Source: Streptomyces sp. NBC_00341
Lineage (GTDB): Bacteria; Actinomycetota; Actinomycetes; Streptomycetales; Streptomycetaceae
Length of the DNA: 64,000 bases
Assembly (NCBI RefSeq): GCF_041435055.1
Contig: NZ_CP108002.1
Location: 1,116,001-1,180,000, forward strand
Reading direction: 5' to 3'
Under the pieces are notes generated by a model. It saw only the letters and a program-made list of their open reading frames with translations, did not search any database and was not told the DNA's origin. The translations under genes and the position numbers were made by a program. Shown here piece by piece: positions 1-8,000 of this stretch (position 1 is its first letter; each line of letters opens with the position of its first letter).

Positions 1-77
1 GTGTTGTTGTACGTGGCGACGTGCGCGGGGACGCCGACGCCGAGGGAGAGGACTGGGTCTGCTTGCGGCTGGGACAT
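1..77 (-). CDS. 5' end of an unidentified gene, cut by the window edge
   Basis: Reading leftwards from an ATG at 77-75 there is an open frame of 25 codons that runs off the window, starting MSQPQADPVLSLG. A purine-rich AAGAAGGTG lies just upstream at ribosome-binding distance. It is on the same strand as the glutamate-synthase-like gene and downstream of it, separated by about 160 bp, so it may be a further member of the precursor operon or a separate unit. Too little is present to identify a family. Confidence 0.55.
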   Translation of the reverse strand, partial: MSQPQADPVLSLGVGVPAHVATYNN

Positions 78-236
78 CTCGACACCTTCTTGGTAGCTCG
101 GATCTCGTGGTCTCGCGGCGTGCCGGGAGACCGACGGAGCCACGGTGGATGACGTGCGGATTGGTGCGAAGTCGTGCGGCGGGGCCGGGGGGCGGCCGGT
201 ACGGGACGCCGCCGCCCTTGTCGGCGGGGCGGGGAG

Positions 237-1499
237 TCAGCCGGTGCGGGATGCCGCCGCGTCTGCGGGGAGCAGGATGTCGTCCGCTTCCAGTGCGTTC
301 GCGTGGTACTTGCCGACGGAGCTGATCAGCAGCCGGAGCTCAAGTGCGATGCTCTCGGCCAGCCGGACCAGTCCGGCGTCGGCGTCCTCGTCCACGGCGA
401 GGAGCGCGGCCCGGCCGAGGCCGACGGCGCGGGCGCCCAGCGCCAGGGCCTTGGCGGCTCTGCCGCCTTCCCAGATCCGCCCGCTGGCGAGCAGGCAGTG
501 CTCGGTGGGGCCGATGCGGGTGAGGCACTCGCCCAGCGGGAGCCCCACCTGACCGAGGAAGCCGGTCGGCGCCCAGGCGGTGCCGCCCTCCGCCCCGTCC
601 ACCGTGACGGAGTCGGCTCCGGCCGCCCAGGCGGTGGCTGCCGCGAGGGCGATGTCGCGCCCGGGGTGCAGTTTCACCCACACCTTCACGCGGGGGAAGT
701 TGTTGCGCATCAGCCGGATCTGCTGGCGCAGGATCTCCTCGGTGAAGGTGCCGGGGCTGCTGATCCGCAGCACGGAGTCGCTGTCCGGGCCGAACACCGC
801 GTCCATGGCGTACTGTTCCGCGACCCTGCCACCGGCCTCGCGGCCCAGGACGGTGAGTCCGCCGAGTCCCGGCTTCGCACCCTGGCCGACCTTCAGTTCG
901 AAGGCGAGCCGGCCGGTGGCGAGCAGCGGTTCGGAGACCGGGTCGCTGTAGACGAGGTTCCACACCTCGGCGTCCGCGTCCTCCGTGGACTGCTGGACCA
1001 CCACTCCGCCGTGCTCGTCGTCGGCGGCGGCGGTGTAGGCGGCGATCCGGCCGAGGAGCGGGGAGGACCCGGAGTCGGAGGCGGCGCGGTAGCCGTTGAC
1101 CGGCACCACGTTCTCCCCGATGACCATCGGGATGCCGAGCTGTCCGGCCTGTCGTCCGGCGGCCTCGCCCAGATCGTGGCTGGCGACCCGGGTCGAGCCG
1201 AACGCGGAGACGTACAGCGGCAACCGGGAGGTGAACCCGCCTACGGAGGTGGTGAGTTCGACATCGGTGTAGAGCGGTTCACGGGCCAGCTCTATGAGCT
1301 TCTTCAGCCGCTCCGGCATGAACACCGGGGGGACGATCCTGGCCCGCTCCAGCAGGTCCTGCGGGTCGTGGCCGGCCGGGATCGCGCCCAGCAGGCTGCT
1401 GCCGTAGGACTCCAGGGCGGGGAAGGCCGCCGCCGCTCCGGCCCTGGCCCGGTGCCGCACCTGTTCCTCGGGGAACCCTTCGGCGCTCAGTACGCTCAT
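237..1499 (-). CDS. Stand-alone glutamate-synthase-type FMN domain protein
   Basis: A 420-residue protein resembling the central FMN/substrate-binding domain of glutamate synthase large subunits. Family-like stretches are VGQGAKPGLGG at about residue 230, RISSPGTFTEEILRQ near 275, and the glycine-rich TVDGAEGGTAW near 330 in the TIM-barrel phosphate-binding region. The glutaminase and NADPH domains of complete GltB/GltD are absent, so an external ammonia and electron source would be needed if it makes glutamate. Its start overlaps the end of the AsnRS-like gene by 4 bp, showing translational coupling in the glmS-glmE-asnRS-like operon. In context it probably modifies or aminates a precursor amino acid or supplies glutamate for the mutase. 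Family assignment is firm; substrate is unknown. Confidence 0.8.
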   Translation of the reverse strand: MSVLSAEGFPEEQVRHRARAGAAAAFPALESYGSSLLGAIPAGHDPQDLLERARIVPPVFMPERLKKLIELAREPLYTDVELTTSVGGFTSRLPLYVSAFGSTRVASHDLGEAAGRQAGQLGIPMVIGENVVPVNGYRAASDSGSSPLLGRIAAYTAAADDEHGGVVVQQSTEDADAEVWNLVYSDPVSEPLLATGRLAFELKVGQGAKPGLGGLTVLGREAGGRVAEQYAMDAVFGPDSDSVLRISSPGTFTEEILRQQIRLMRNNFPRVKVWVKLHPGRDIALAAATAWAAGADSVTVDGAEGGTAWAPTGFLGQVGLPLGECLTRIGPTEHCLLASGRIWEGGRAAKALALGARAVGLGRAALLAVDEDADAGLVRLAESIALELRLLISSVGKYHANALEADDILLPADAAASRTG

Positions 1500-2512
1500 G
1501 CCGACACCACGCCGGGGAGCTTCGGGTAGGCGCTGGCCTCCCAGGCGGCGGTGCGGCCGGTGACGTACCGGGTGAAGCGCTCCAGGCCGATGCCGAAGCC
1601 GGAGCTGGCGGGGATGCCGCGGCGGGCCAGGTCGAGGTACCAGCCGTACTTCGCGGGGTTCTCGCCGGTCTCGCGCATCCGGGTGACCAGGGCCGCGTAG
1701 TCGTGTTCGCGCTCGCTGCCGCTGGCCAGCTCGCCGTAGCCCTCGGGGGCGATCAGGTCGAAGTTGCGCAGGATGCCGGGGCGTTCGGCGTCCTCCTGGT
1801 CGTAGAAGCCGCGCGAGCCCTTGGGGTAGTCGACGACGAAGAACGGGCGGCTGGTCTTCGCGGAGAGGATCTCCTCCCCCTCCCAGTCGATCTCGGCGCC
1901 CGGGTCCTGCGAGTGGCCGAGCGCCACCAGGTCCGCGGTGGCCTCCTGGTGCGTGGTGCGGGCGAACGCCCCCCGGACCACTTCCCGGAAGGCGTCCGGG
2001 TCCCGGCCCAGGAGCTCCAGGTCGCCGGGCATCTCGCGGACGACCTCGTCGACGACGTGCGCCACGAGCCGCTCGGCCAGCTCCATCGCGTCCTCGCGGC
2101 CGGCGTCGCGGATCTCCACGTCTATCTGGTGGAACTCCGCGAGATGGCGGTGGGTGACGGCCGTCTCCAGCGGTTCCAGGCGCACGTTGGGCGCGATGTA
2201 GAAGATCTTCTCGAAGGCCATCAGGGAGGCCTGCTTGTAGAGGATCGCGCTGGTCATCAGCTTGTACTTGTGGCCGTAGAAGTCGATGTCCACCTGCTTG
2301 GAGCCCCGGATGCCGGGGTCGGTGACCGGTCCGATGACCGGCGGCAGCAGTTCCTGGAACCCCTGACCGGTCAGGAAGGCGCGGGTGGCCGCGAGCATGC
2401 GGCTCTGCACCCGCAGCGTGGCCCGGGTCGGCTCCGCCATCAGGTGCTGGTCGGGAGAGACCGGGAACGTGGGCGCGACGCGGGCGCGGGGCTCGGCACT
2501 CGTGCTGGTCAT
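1496..2512 (-). CDS. Asparaginyl-tRNA synthetase-like protein lacking an anticodon domain (asparagine synthetase A type)
   Basis: A 338-residue class II aminoacyl-tRNA-synthetase core. Motif 2 is visible around residues 105-125 (VRLEPLE then RHLAEFHQIDVEI) and motif 3 near the C-terminus (GFGIGLERF). The protein begins directly at the catalytic fold, with no N-terminal OB-fold anticodon-binding domain, unlike translational AsnRS of about 430 residues. Known paralogues with this architecture (archaeal asparagine synthetase A) activate aspartate as the adenylate and amidate it with ammonia. Lying between the glutamate mutase genes and a glutamate-synthase-like gene, with 4-bp overlaps on both sides, it plausibly activates or amidates 3-methylaspartate for the peptide. 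A tRNA-dependent role cannot be excluded. Confidence 0.8.
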   Translation of the reverse strand: MTSTSAEPRARVAPTFPVSPDQHLMAEPTRATLRVQSRMLAATRAFLTGQGFQELLPPVIGPVTDPGIRGSKQVDIDFYGHKYKLMTSAILYKQASLMAFEKIFYIAPNVRLEPLETAVTHRHLAEFHQIDVEIRDAGREDAMELAERLVAHVVDEVVREMPGDLELLGRDPDAFREVVRGAFARTTHQEATADLVALGHSQDPGAEIDWEGEEILSAKTSRPFFVVDYPKGSRGFYDQEDAERPGILRNFDLIAPEGYGELASGSEREHDYAALVTRMRETGENPAKYGWYLDLARRGIPASSGFGIGLERFTRYVTGRTAAWEASAYPKLPGVVSA

Positions 2513-3915
2513 GGTGCTACCTCCTGGGTGTGCTGCCGATGGGCCGCCGGTCGACGGGCCGCCGAGGGAAGCGGGGTGCGGGGGACGGACGGGGGAAGGG
2601 TGCGGTCGTGCCGGCGCTGGACGAAGGACAGGGCGTCGAACAGCCCGGCTGCGGTGAGCCGCCGGCCCCGGTCGCGGACCGGCCCCAGGGGCATCGCCCC
2701 GATCTCGGACCAGGTGAGGCGGCCGGAGCCGTCGATGCGGCTGCGGGAGCGGCCCGCGTTGTCGGGGTGCAGGCAGAAGGGGACGTCGAGGTAGCCGCGG
2801 GCGAAGGCCTTCAGCAGCGCCTGGCCCAGGTCGTCGTCGAGGTTCAGCACGGCTTCCACCAGGGCGCGGGCCTCCGCGTAGACCGCGCTGTCGGCCGCGG
2901 CGGCGGGCGGGGCCTGCACGGTACCGGGCCGGGCCTCGGCCGCCGCCCGGTGCCGGGACGCGGCGCGCGCGGCGACCCGCAGTGCCTCGACGTTCTCCGC
3001 CACCGTCGGGATGCGGTGTGCTTCGGCCACCGTCTTCACGATCAGCCGGGCCGCCCCGGTCTCCACGGCCAGTTCGGCCGAGCGCTCCAGGAGGTCCAGG
3101 GAACCGCTCCGGGTCTGCGGGTAGAGACCCATGTACGTGTAGAGGACGATGTGCCAGTCGGTGTCCGGCAGGAACTCACCGGCCAGCCGGCGCAGCGCGT
3201 GCACCGCGTCGCGGTCCTGCGCGGCGTTGGTCTGCTGGGCGTAGCTGAGCGAGATGCTGCGCAGCCCGGCGCGGTGGAAGAAGAGCGCCTCCAGCGCGCT
3301 GATCGCGACGAGGAGTCCGGGCGGGCAGAGCTGGCCGAGCATGCAGCCGCCGAAGGTCTCCAGGTGCGGTTCGGCGCCGGTGGCGCGCAGACCTGCCAGG
3401 AACTCGCAGCTCTCCTGCCAGTTGCGTACGGAGTCCAGGAGCGGGGTGCGGCCGTAGGGCAGGCAGTAGGAGACCGGGCCGCCCTCCGTCGCGTCCAGGC
3501 CGAGCCTGGCCAGTGCGGTGACGATGCGCTGGGGGCGTGCGGAGCCGTGCCGGATCTGGACGGGGAAGCCGGCGTCCCGGACACCGTCCAGGACCCAGCG
3601 CGAGGTGTGGGGGCTGTAGGAGGTGATGGGGAACCCGTTGAGCGGGACGCCGCTGTTCAGTGCGCGGACCGCGGACGCCTCGTCGCTCACCCGGGTGTAG
3701 CTGTCGATCGTCATGGTGCCGACGACCGCGTCTGCGGCGCCCTTGGTGGCCAGCAGTCCGGCCCGCATCAGAGCGGGTCCGGAGAAGCCCATGCGGGGCT
3801 GTACGACGAGAGTGCCGCGGTCCTGGGCCTCGGCCACGAAGCGGCCGAAGGAGAGCGGGCGCCGGTGCACGGTGGTGCGGCCGGCCGGGGCCGCCGCGAG
3901 GGCCTGCGGGGTCAT
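2509..3915 (-). CDS. glmE: Methylaspartate (glutamate) mutase, large E subunit
   Basis: A 468-residue homologue of the catalytic epsilon subunit of adenosylcobalamin-dependent glutamate mutase, which interconverts L-glutamate and threo-3-methyl-L-aspartate. Typical stretches include VQPRMGFSG, GTMTIDSYTR, LNGFPITSY, the HGSARP loop, FGGCMLGQLCPP and the QTNAAQDRDA region. The Met at 3915 is chosen because it gives the family N-terminus and overlaps the S-subunit stop by 4 bp; the frame is open much further upstream (to about 5385), but that extension is antisense to other genes. Comparable glutamate mutases supply methylaspartate to friulimicin-type and vicenistatin-type pathways. No MutL-like reactivase gene is seen nearby. 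Confidence 0.92.
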   Translation of the reverse strand: MTPQALAAAPAGRTTVHRRPLSFGRFVAEAQDRGTLVVQPRMGFSGPALMRAGLLATKGAADAVVGTMTIDSYTRVSDEASAVRALNSGVPLNGFPITSYSPHTSRWVLDGVRDAGFPVQIRHGSARPQRIVTALARLGLDATEGGPVSYCLPYGRTPLLDSVRNWQESCEFLAGLRATGAEPHLETFGGCMLGQLCPPGLLVAISALEALFFHRAGLRSISLSYAQQTNAAQDRDAVHALRRLAGEFLPDTDWHIVLYTYMGLYPQTRSGSLDLLERSAELAVETGAARLIVKTVAEAHRIPTVAENVEALRVAARAASRHRAAAEARPGTVQAPPAAAADSAVYAEARALVEAVLNLDDDLGQALLKAFARGYLDVPFCLHPDNAGRSRSRIDGSGRLTWSEIGAMPLGPVRDRGRRLTAAGLFDALSFVQRRHDRTLPPSVPRTPLPSAARRPAAHRQHTQEVAP

Positions 3916-4385
3916 CGTTCCACCTCCCTGGGCAGTGAGCCGACGTAGGACTCGAAGGCGGTGAGGTCGACGCCGTCCTGGAAGACCGCGTCGAACCCGG
4001 CCTTCCGCAGGACGTCGGCCTCCTTCTGCCCGCCGCCCGCGACACCGAGCTTGCCGCCGATGACGGCGGGCAGGCCGGTCAGCTCCCAGCGCGACCGGAT
4101 GGCGCCGATCAGCGGCTGGGCGTCGTTGAAGCCGTGTCCGTTGACGCTGCTGACGACCAGCAGGTCGGGCTGGAACTTGCAGCAGGACTCGACGATCTCG
4201 TCCTCCGGCACGCAGGAACCCAGATTGACGACCTTGTGCCCGAGGTCTTCGAGCAGCAATTGGATGTAGATGAGATTCCAGGTGTGCGCATCGGACGGCA
4301 GTCCGGTGACAACAACATCCAGCGGCCCGGATCGATGACGAGCCGCCCATTCCGCAGGCTTCATTGTTCGCTTCGTCCACATCAT
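3912..4385 (-). CDS. glmS: Methylaspartate (glutamate) mutase, cobalamin-binding S subunit
   Basis: A 157-residue B12-binding protein with the Rossmann-like fold of mutase S subunits. The cobalamin motif reads SDAHTWN, so the canonical DxHxxG keeps Asp and the cobalt-ligating His but has Asn instead of the final Gly; as far as I recall this variant is usual in actinobacterial secondary-metabolite homologues. SSVNGHG and GGKLGV match the downstream Ser and Gly-Gly cobalamin loops. The start could be 4385, 4382 or 4364; none has a strong ribosome-binding site, and the family core begins only near residue 22. The gene opens the minus-strand precursor operon and overlaps glmE by 4 bp, consistent with equimolar subunit production. 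Confidence 0.9.
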   Translation of the reverse strand: MMWTKRTMKPAEWAARHRSGPLDVVVTGLPSDAHTWNLIYIQLLLEDLGHKVVNLGSCVPEDEIVESCCKFQPDLLVVSSVNGHGFNDAQPLIGAIRSRWELTGLPAVIGGKLGVAGGGQKEADVLRKAGFDAVFQDGVDLTAFESYVGSLPREVER

Positions 4386-4625
4386 TGGATGACAGGGGGA
4401 GAAAGAGGTCCAGACGTGGCCTGAACTTCCTTTCGGTGACCAACGTAGATTCGTCGCGGAGCCGAATCCGGCGTGACCGGCGGCAACTGGGCGGCAGGAC
4501 AGCAGCAGTTGGCCGACGGCGCCGTGCCGGGCGGGTGGCGGGGCGTGAGACTGGCCGGACTGCGCCCGCAGAATTCAGCGCCCGGCTCTGTGCACACCGC
4601 CGGCGAACGACCGAGGAGTCATGAC

Positions 4626-4907
4626 ATGGCAGAGACCGGCCACAGCGTCCGGGCGGCGGACGTGCTCGCGGACGTCCTGGCACAGGTTCGGGAGAGGGTC
4701 GACCGGCGGGAGGCGCTCGGTGAGGCGCAGGTAGCGGTGCTCGAAGCCGCGGTGAACATCGTCCGTGCCGGTCAGACCGGGTTCGAGGCGATGCCGGCGG
4801 AGCGCTCCGAGCTGGTGCGCGAGGCGCTCGGCGCGGTGCGTGCGGCGACCGTGGCCACCGGGGTCGCCCTGACCTACGCGCATCAGACGGCCCGTGTGCT
4901 CGCCTGA
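4626..4907 (+). CDS. Small helical protein of unknown function
   Basis: A 93-residue acidic, Ala-rich, probably all-helical protein (MAETGHSVRAADVLADVL...). The start is chosen by a GAGGAG ribosome-binding site 6-8 bp upstream. It has no signal peptide, Cys or recognisable motif. It lies divergent from glmS and upstream of the MbtH gene on the same strand, so it is probably co-regulated with the NRPS cluster. Its size resembles small accessory or carrier-like proteins, but no GxDS phosphopantetheine site is present, so it is not a carrier protein. Confidence 0.65.
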   Translation: MAETGHSVRAADVLADVLAQVRERVDRREALGEAQVAVLEAAVNIVRAGQTGFEAMPAERSELVREALGAVRAATVATGVALTYAHQTARVLA

Positions 4908-5052
4908 TCCCGCACTGCGGGGTGCCGCCGATCTGCCTGGGCTTCTGCCCGGTGAACCGGTCGGCGGCTCCTAGCCTTTGATGCAGGCGATAAAGAAACC
5001 AGCCGGACCCGATGACCGAATGAATACCTTCGTCCAACCGAGGTGAAAAATC

Positions 5053-5265
5053 ATGGCAACCAACCCGTTCGAGGACTCTCAGGGCCGCTATGTGGTGCTG
5101 GCCAACGAGGAGGGGCAGTATTCGCTGTGGCCGGCCCGGATCCAGCAGCCGGCGGGCTGGGAACTGGTGAAGGACGAGGGCAGCAAGCAGGAGTGCGGCG
5201 AATACATCGAAGCGAACTGGACCGATATGCGGCCGCGTTCGGTCGTCGCGGCGATGGGTGGCTGA
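5053..5265 (+). CDS. MbtH family NRPS accessory protein
   Basis: A 70-residue protein with the family signature in order: NPFED, VLANEEGQYSLWPA, GWELV, CGEYIEANWTDMRPRS. MbtH proteins bind adenylation domains and are needed for solubility or activity of many of them; this one presumably serves one or more of the four A domains encoded downstream. The invariant Ser-Leu-Trp and the two C-terminal Trp/Asp-Met-Arg-Pro positions are kept. It is transcribed alone, ending at a strong bidirectional hairpin, convergent with the carbamoyltransferase gene. Confidence 0.96.
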   Translation: MATNPFEDSQGRYVVLANEEGQYSLWPARIQQPAGWELVKDEGSKQECGEYIEANWTDMRPRSVVAAMGG

Positions 5266-5283
5266 TCCCGCCGCCACTCCCGT

Positions 5284-5336
5284 GCCGAAAGGGCGGGTGC
5301 GAGACGCACATAGCGTCCTGCACCCGCCCTTTCGGC
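5284..5336. terminator. Bidirectional stem-loop terminator
   Basis: Perfect 17-bp inverted repeat (5284-5300 with 5320-5336; arm GCCGAAAGGGCGGGTGC), with a smaller inner GACGC/GCGTC stem in the loop. It lies between the convergent MbtH and carbamoyltransferase genes and can serve both. Confidence 0.85.
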
Positions 5337-5357
5337 GCGCCAATGCGAAAAGGACGG

Positions 5358-6284
5358 TCAGCCCCGGGAGCCGGTGACGCACCACTCCAGGACCGCGGCG
5401 GCGGCGGTCATCTTGTGGTGGGCCTGGCGCCAGGCCAGGCTCGCCGGGCCGTCGAGCACCTCGTCGGTGACCTCCTCGCCCCGGACCGCGGGCAGGTCGT
5501 GCAGGAAGACGGTCTCCGGACCGCCGAAGCGCTCCAGGAAGCCGGCGTTGATCTGGAAGCCGTCGAAGTCACTGAGCCAGTCGGGGTTCTCCTTCGTCAC
5601 GCCCATGGTCTGCCAGCGGCTGGTGTACACCGCGTCCACCGGGCCCGGCACCTCGTCGGGCGTCACGATCTGGGTCACCAGGGCCTTGCCGCCGCTGAGT
5701 TCGGCCGCCAGGTCCAGGGTCTCCTTGGGCACCTCGTATCCCTGCGGGCACAGCAGGGTGAGCCGCAGGCCGGGGGTGAGCGCGGCGGCGAGCGCGAGGG
5801 CGGCGCCGGAGCTGTTGCCCTCACCGACGGCGAGCAGGTGCAGTCCGTCGAGCGAGCCGAACCGTTCGGTGAGCGTGGCGAGGTCGGCGATCGCCTGGGT
5901 CGGGTGCTCGTCCAGGCTCAGGGCGTTGACGACGGCCAGGTCCTCGCTGCTGCCGAGCCGCCGGATCTCCTCCACGTCCCCGTTGGTGCGGACGACGAGG
6001 GCGTCGAGGTACTGCCCGAGCACCCGCGCGGTGTCCTCGACCGTCTCGCCGGTGGTGAGCTGGAGTTCGTTCGGGCCGAAGGTGATCACGTCGGCGCCGA
6101 GCCGGGTCGCCCCGCTCCAGAAGGACGTACGGGTCCGGGTGGAGGACTTGCGGAAGTAGAGGCCGACCTGGCGTCCGGCCAGCGGCTTCGGCACGATGCC
6201 GTCGCGGCCGAACGAGACGGCGCGCCGGACCAGGTGGTCCAGCTCGGCGGGCGTGAGGTCGGCGAGCGAGATCAGGTTGCGCAT
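5358..6284 (-). CDS. Carbamoyltransferase of the ornithine/aspartate family with a non-ornithine acceptor site
   Basis: A 308-residue ATCase/OTCase-fold enzyme transferring a carbamoyl group from carbamoyl phosphate. The phosphate-binding STRTRTS and the HPTQ motif are intact. The ornithine-binding residues are not: the OTC HCLP Cys is Asp (HDLPAVRGEEV) and the DxWxSMG loop reads TSRWQTMG. Arginine biosynthesis is therefore unlikely; the closest functional idea is formation of a ureido group on a diamino acid or peptide amine, as proposed for carbamoyltransferases of tuberactinomycin clusters. The Met at 6284 is chosen over an upstream in-frame Met because the family N-terminus MRNLISLADLTP begins there. 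It follows the XRE regulator gene on the same strand by 77 bp. Confidence 0.85.
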   Translation of the reverse strand: MRNLISLADLTPAELDHLVRRAVSFGRDGIVPKPLAGRQVGLYFRKSSTRTRTSFWSGATRLGADVITFGPNELQLTTGETVEDTARVLGQYLDALVVRTNGDVEEIRRLGSSEDLAVVNALSLDEHPTQAIADLATLTERFGSLDGLHLLAVGEGNSSGAALALAAALTPGLRLTLLCPQGYEVPKETLDLAAELSGGKALVTQIVTPDEVPGPVDAVYTSRWQTMGVTKENPDWLSDFDGFQINAGFLERFGGPETVFLHDLPAVRGEEVTDEVLDGPASLAWRQAHHKMTAAAAVLEWCVTGSRG

Positions 6285-6361
6285 GGGTGGGGTGCCTTTC
6301 GTGAGGGCGGGAGCGGGGTGGGACGGAGGGACTGCCTTCCGGGCGGGCGGGGCGGCCCGGC

Positions 6362-7726
6362 TCATTGGGCCGACGCGGAGACGAGAGCGGCGGGCGCCGG
6401 CTCCCGGTCCTGCGCCGTGAGCACCGCACGGACCAGGTTGAGCACCGTGAAGCCGACCGGGTCGCCCGCGGTGGCGGGCAGTCTGCGGATCAGACCGCGG
6501 ACCAGCAGGGCGTGTACGTCACGGGCGGTCCCGGCCAGCGGGGTTCCGCAGGCACGGGCGGCGCCGTCCACCGTCCACGGGTCCTCCAGGGTCGCCAGTG
6601 TGCGCAGCAGAGCGGCTGCCCGCGGGGCGAGTCCGGTCACGGCGGCGGTGAGCCGTTCGCTCAGGGTCGGACCGGCGGCGGGGTCGGACGGGGTGACGCC
6701 GTCGAGCAGCACCAGAGGAGTGGTGCGGGCGATGTCCAGGAGCTGCTGGGGTGAGTAGAGGAGCAGCCACGACGCCGCGCCCTCCAGTGCCTGCGGCATC
6801 CCGTCCAGCGCCCGGCAGATATGGGCGACGGTGGTGACGACGGTGTCCGTGGGAAGGAAGTCGGGCCGTGCGTAGCTGACATGGGAGAGGGTCAGCTCGA
6901 CGGCGTGCCGGTCCGCGACGAGCGTGTCGCCGGCCACCTCGCCGGCCAGCTCCGCGGCGGACGGCACCGCGAGCGGCGCCAGTGGCAGCAGCCGCCCGCC
7001 CGGCAACTGCACCGGCCGGTCGGAGGTGGTGAGTATTTTCAGGCGCTCGCAGGCGCGCAGCAGATTCAACAGCCGAGGGGTGACCTCCGGTGACGCATCG
7101 TGACCGTCCAGCACGATCAGGGTCTCCTTGGACCCGATCAGCGTGGCCAGCTCCTCGAATTCCCCACCGTCGCGGACGAGCGCGCGCACCCAGCCGGCCA
7201 CGGTCGACTGCGGGCTGCCTGGGCCCATTTCCGCAGTTTCGGCCGGGTCGTCCAGACTCACCCACAGGACCGGAACCCGGTCCCTGGCGTGAATGACGGA
7301 CGCGGCTTCCTGGGCGAGCCGGGACTTTCCCACTCCCGGCAGGCCCACCAGTGTCAGCAGCCGCTCGTGATCCGTACTCAACCTGGCTGTGAGTGCCTCC
7401 AGTTCGGGGCGCCGCCCGACCAGCGGGCGCAGCGCGGGGGGTGGTGTGGCGAGGTCCGCCCCGTAACTGTCCTGGAAGACGCGGCCCACCGCCTTCGCGT
7501 CGACGGCGAGTTCGAGCTCGACACGTCGGGTGTCACTCAGCCTCATGGCATTGGCGAGGAGCTTCAGCGTTTCCCTGCGCGGGTGCTGAACCCTCCCCAG
7601 CTCCAGGTCCCGAATGGCCCGGACACTCACGGTGGAAAGCCCGGCGAGCTGTTCCTGAGTGAGCCCCGCTCGTCTGCGCGCATTCTGCAGAAGAACGTCA
7701 AGCCCGTGTGCAGGCTGGGAATTCAT
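6362..7726 (-). CDS. XRE-type HTH regulator with NB-ARC/AAA ATPase domain
   Basis: A 454-residue protein: an N-terminal Cro/CI HTH (about residues 8-65, RRRAGLTQEQLAGLS then RDLELGR), then a STAND/NB-ARC NTPase with Walker A GLPGVGKSRL near residue 130 and Walker B TLIVLDGHD near 205, then an Ala/Leu-rich helical C-terminus. Such proteins act as ligand-gated or ATP-gated transcription factors. The ATG at 7726 is preferred over 7747 or 7729 because a GAGGAG lies six bases upstream. It is transcribed divergently from the SARP gene across a 274-bp shared promoter region, and upstream of the carbamoyltransferase, implying pathway-specific regulation. Confidence 0.85.
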   Translation of the reverse strand: MNSQPAHGLDVLLQNARRRAGLTQEQLAGLSTVSVRAIRDLELGRVQHPRRETLKLLANAMRLSDTRRVELELAVDAKAVGRVFQDSYGADLATPPPALRPLVGRRPELEALTARLSTDHERLLTLVGLPGVGKSRLAQEAASVIHARDRVPVLWVSLDDPAETAEMGPGSPQSTVAGWVRALVRDGGEFEELATLIGSKETLIVLDGHDASPEVTPRLLNLLRACERLKILTTSDRPVQLPGGRLLPLAPLAVPSAAELAGEVAGDTLVADRHAVELTLSHVSYARPDFLPTDTVVTTVAHICRALDGMPQALEGAASWLLLYSPQQLLDIARTTPLVLLDGVTPSDPAAGPTLSERLTAAVTGLAPRAAALLRTLATLEDPWTVDGAARACGTPLAGTARDVHALLVRGLIRRLPATAGDPVGFTVLNLVRAVLTAQDREPAPAALVSASAQ

Positions 7727-8000
7727 CATTTTCTCCTCGGTCTCCACACGATCAGAAAGGCAATAGCCGGTTTCCCGGCCTCCAAGGACTGTCCGGAACG
7801 CACCCCCCGGACCGGGATCTTTCCGGCCCGCTCACGCTCCGTACTCTCCGTGACAGCGAAGGTCTGCCGTCGATGAACAGCGTCCATCGAGCCATTCCCG
7901 AAGTCTTCCCGGTGCGGTACCGCGACTTCCTTCACGCAGGGGCTACGATCACTTCGCGCCTGGGTAGAGCTGCGGGTGGGCAGAGCTGACGGGAGGATGC

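Noticed and set aside
4386..4625. Possible cobalamin riboswitch upstream of glmS
   Set aside because: The leader lacks the B12 box and the usual cobalamin core sequences on the minus strand; only unrelated repeats are visible.
3916..5385. N-terminal extension of glmE up to 5385
   Set aside because: The long open frame is antisense or out-of-frame over glmS, the small protein and MbtH genes; GlmE family length fits the start at 3915.
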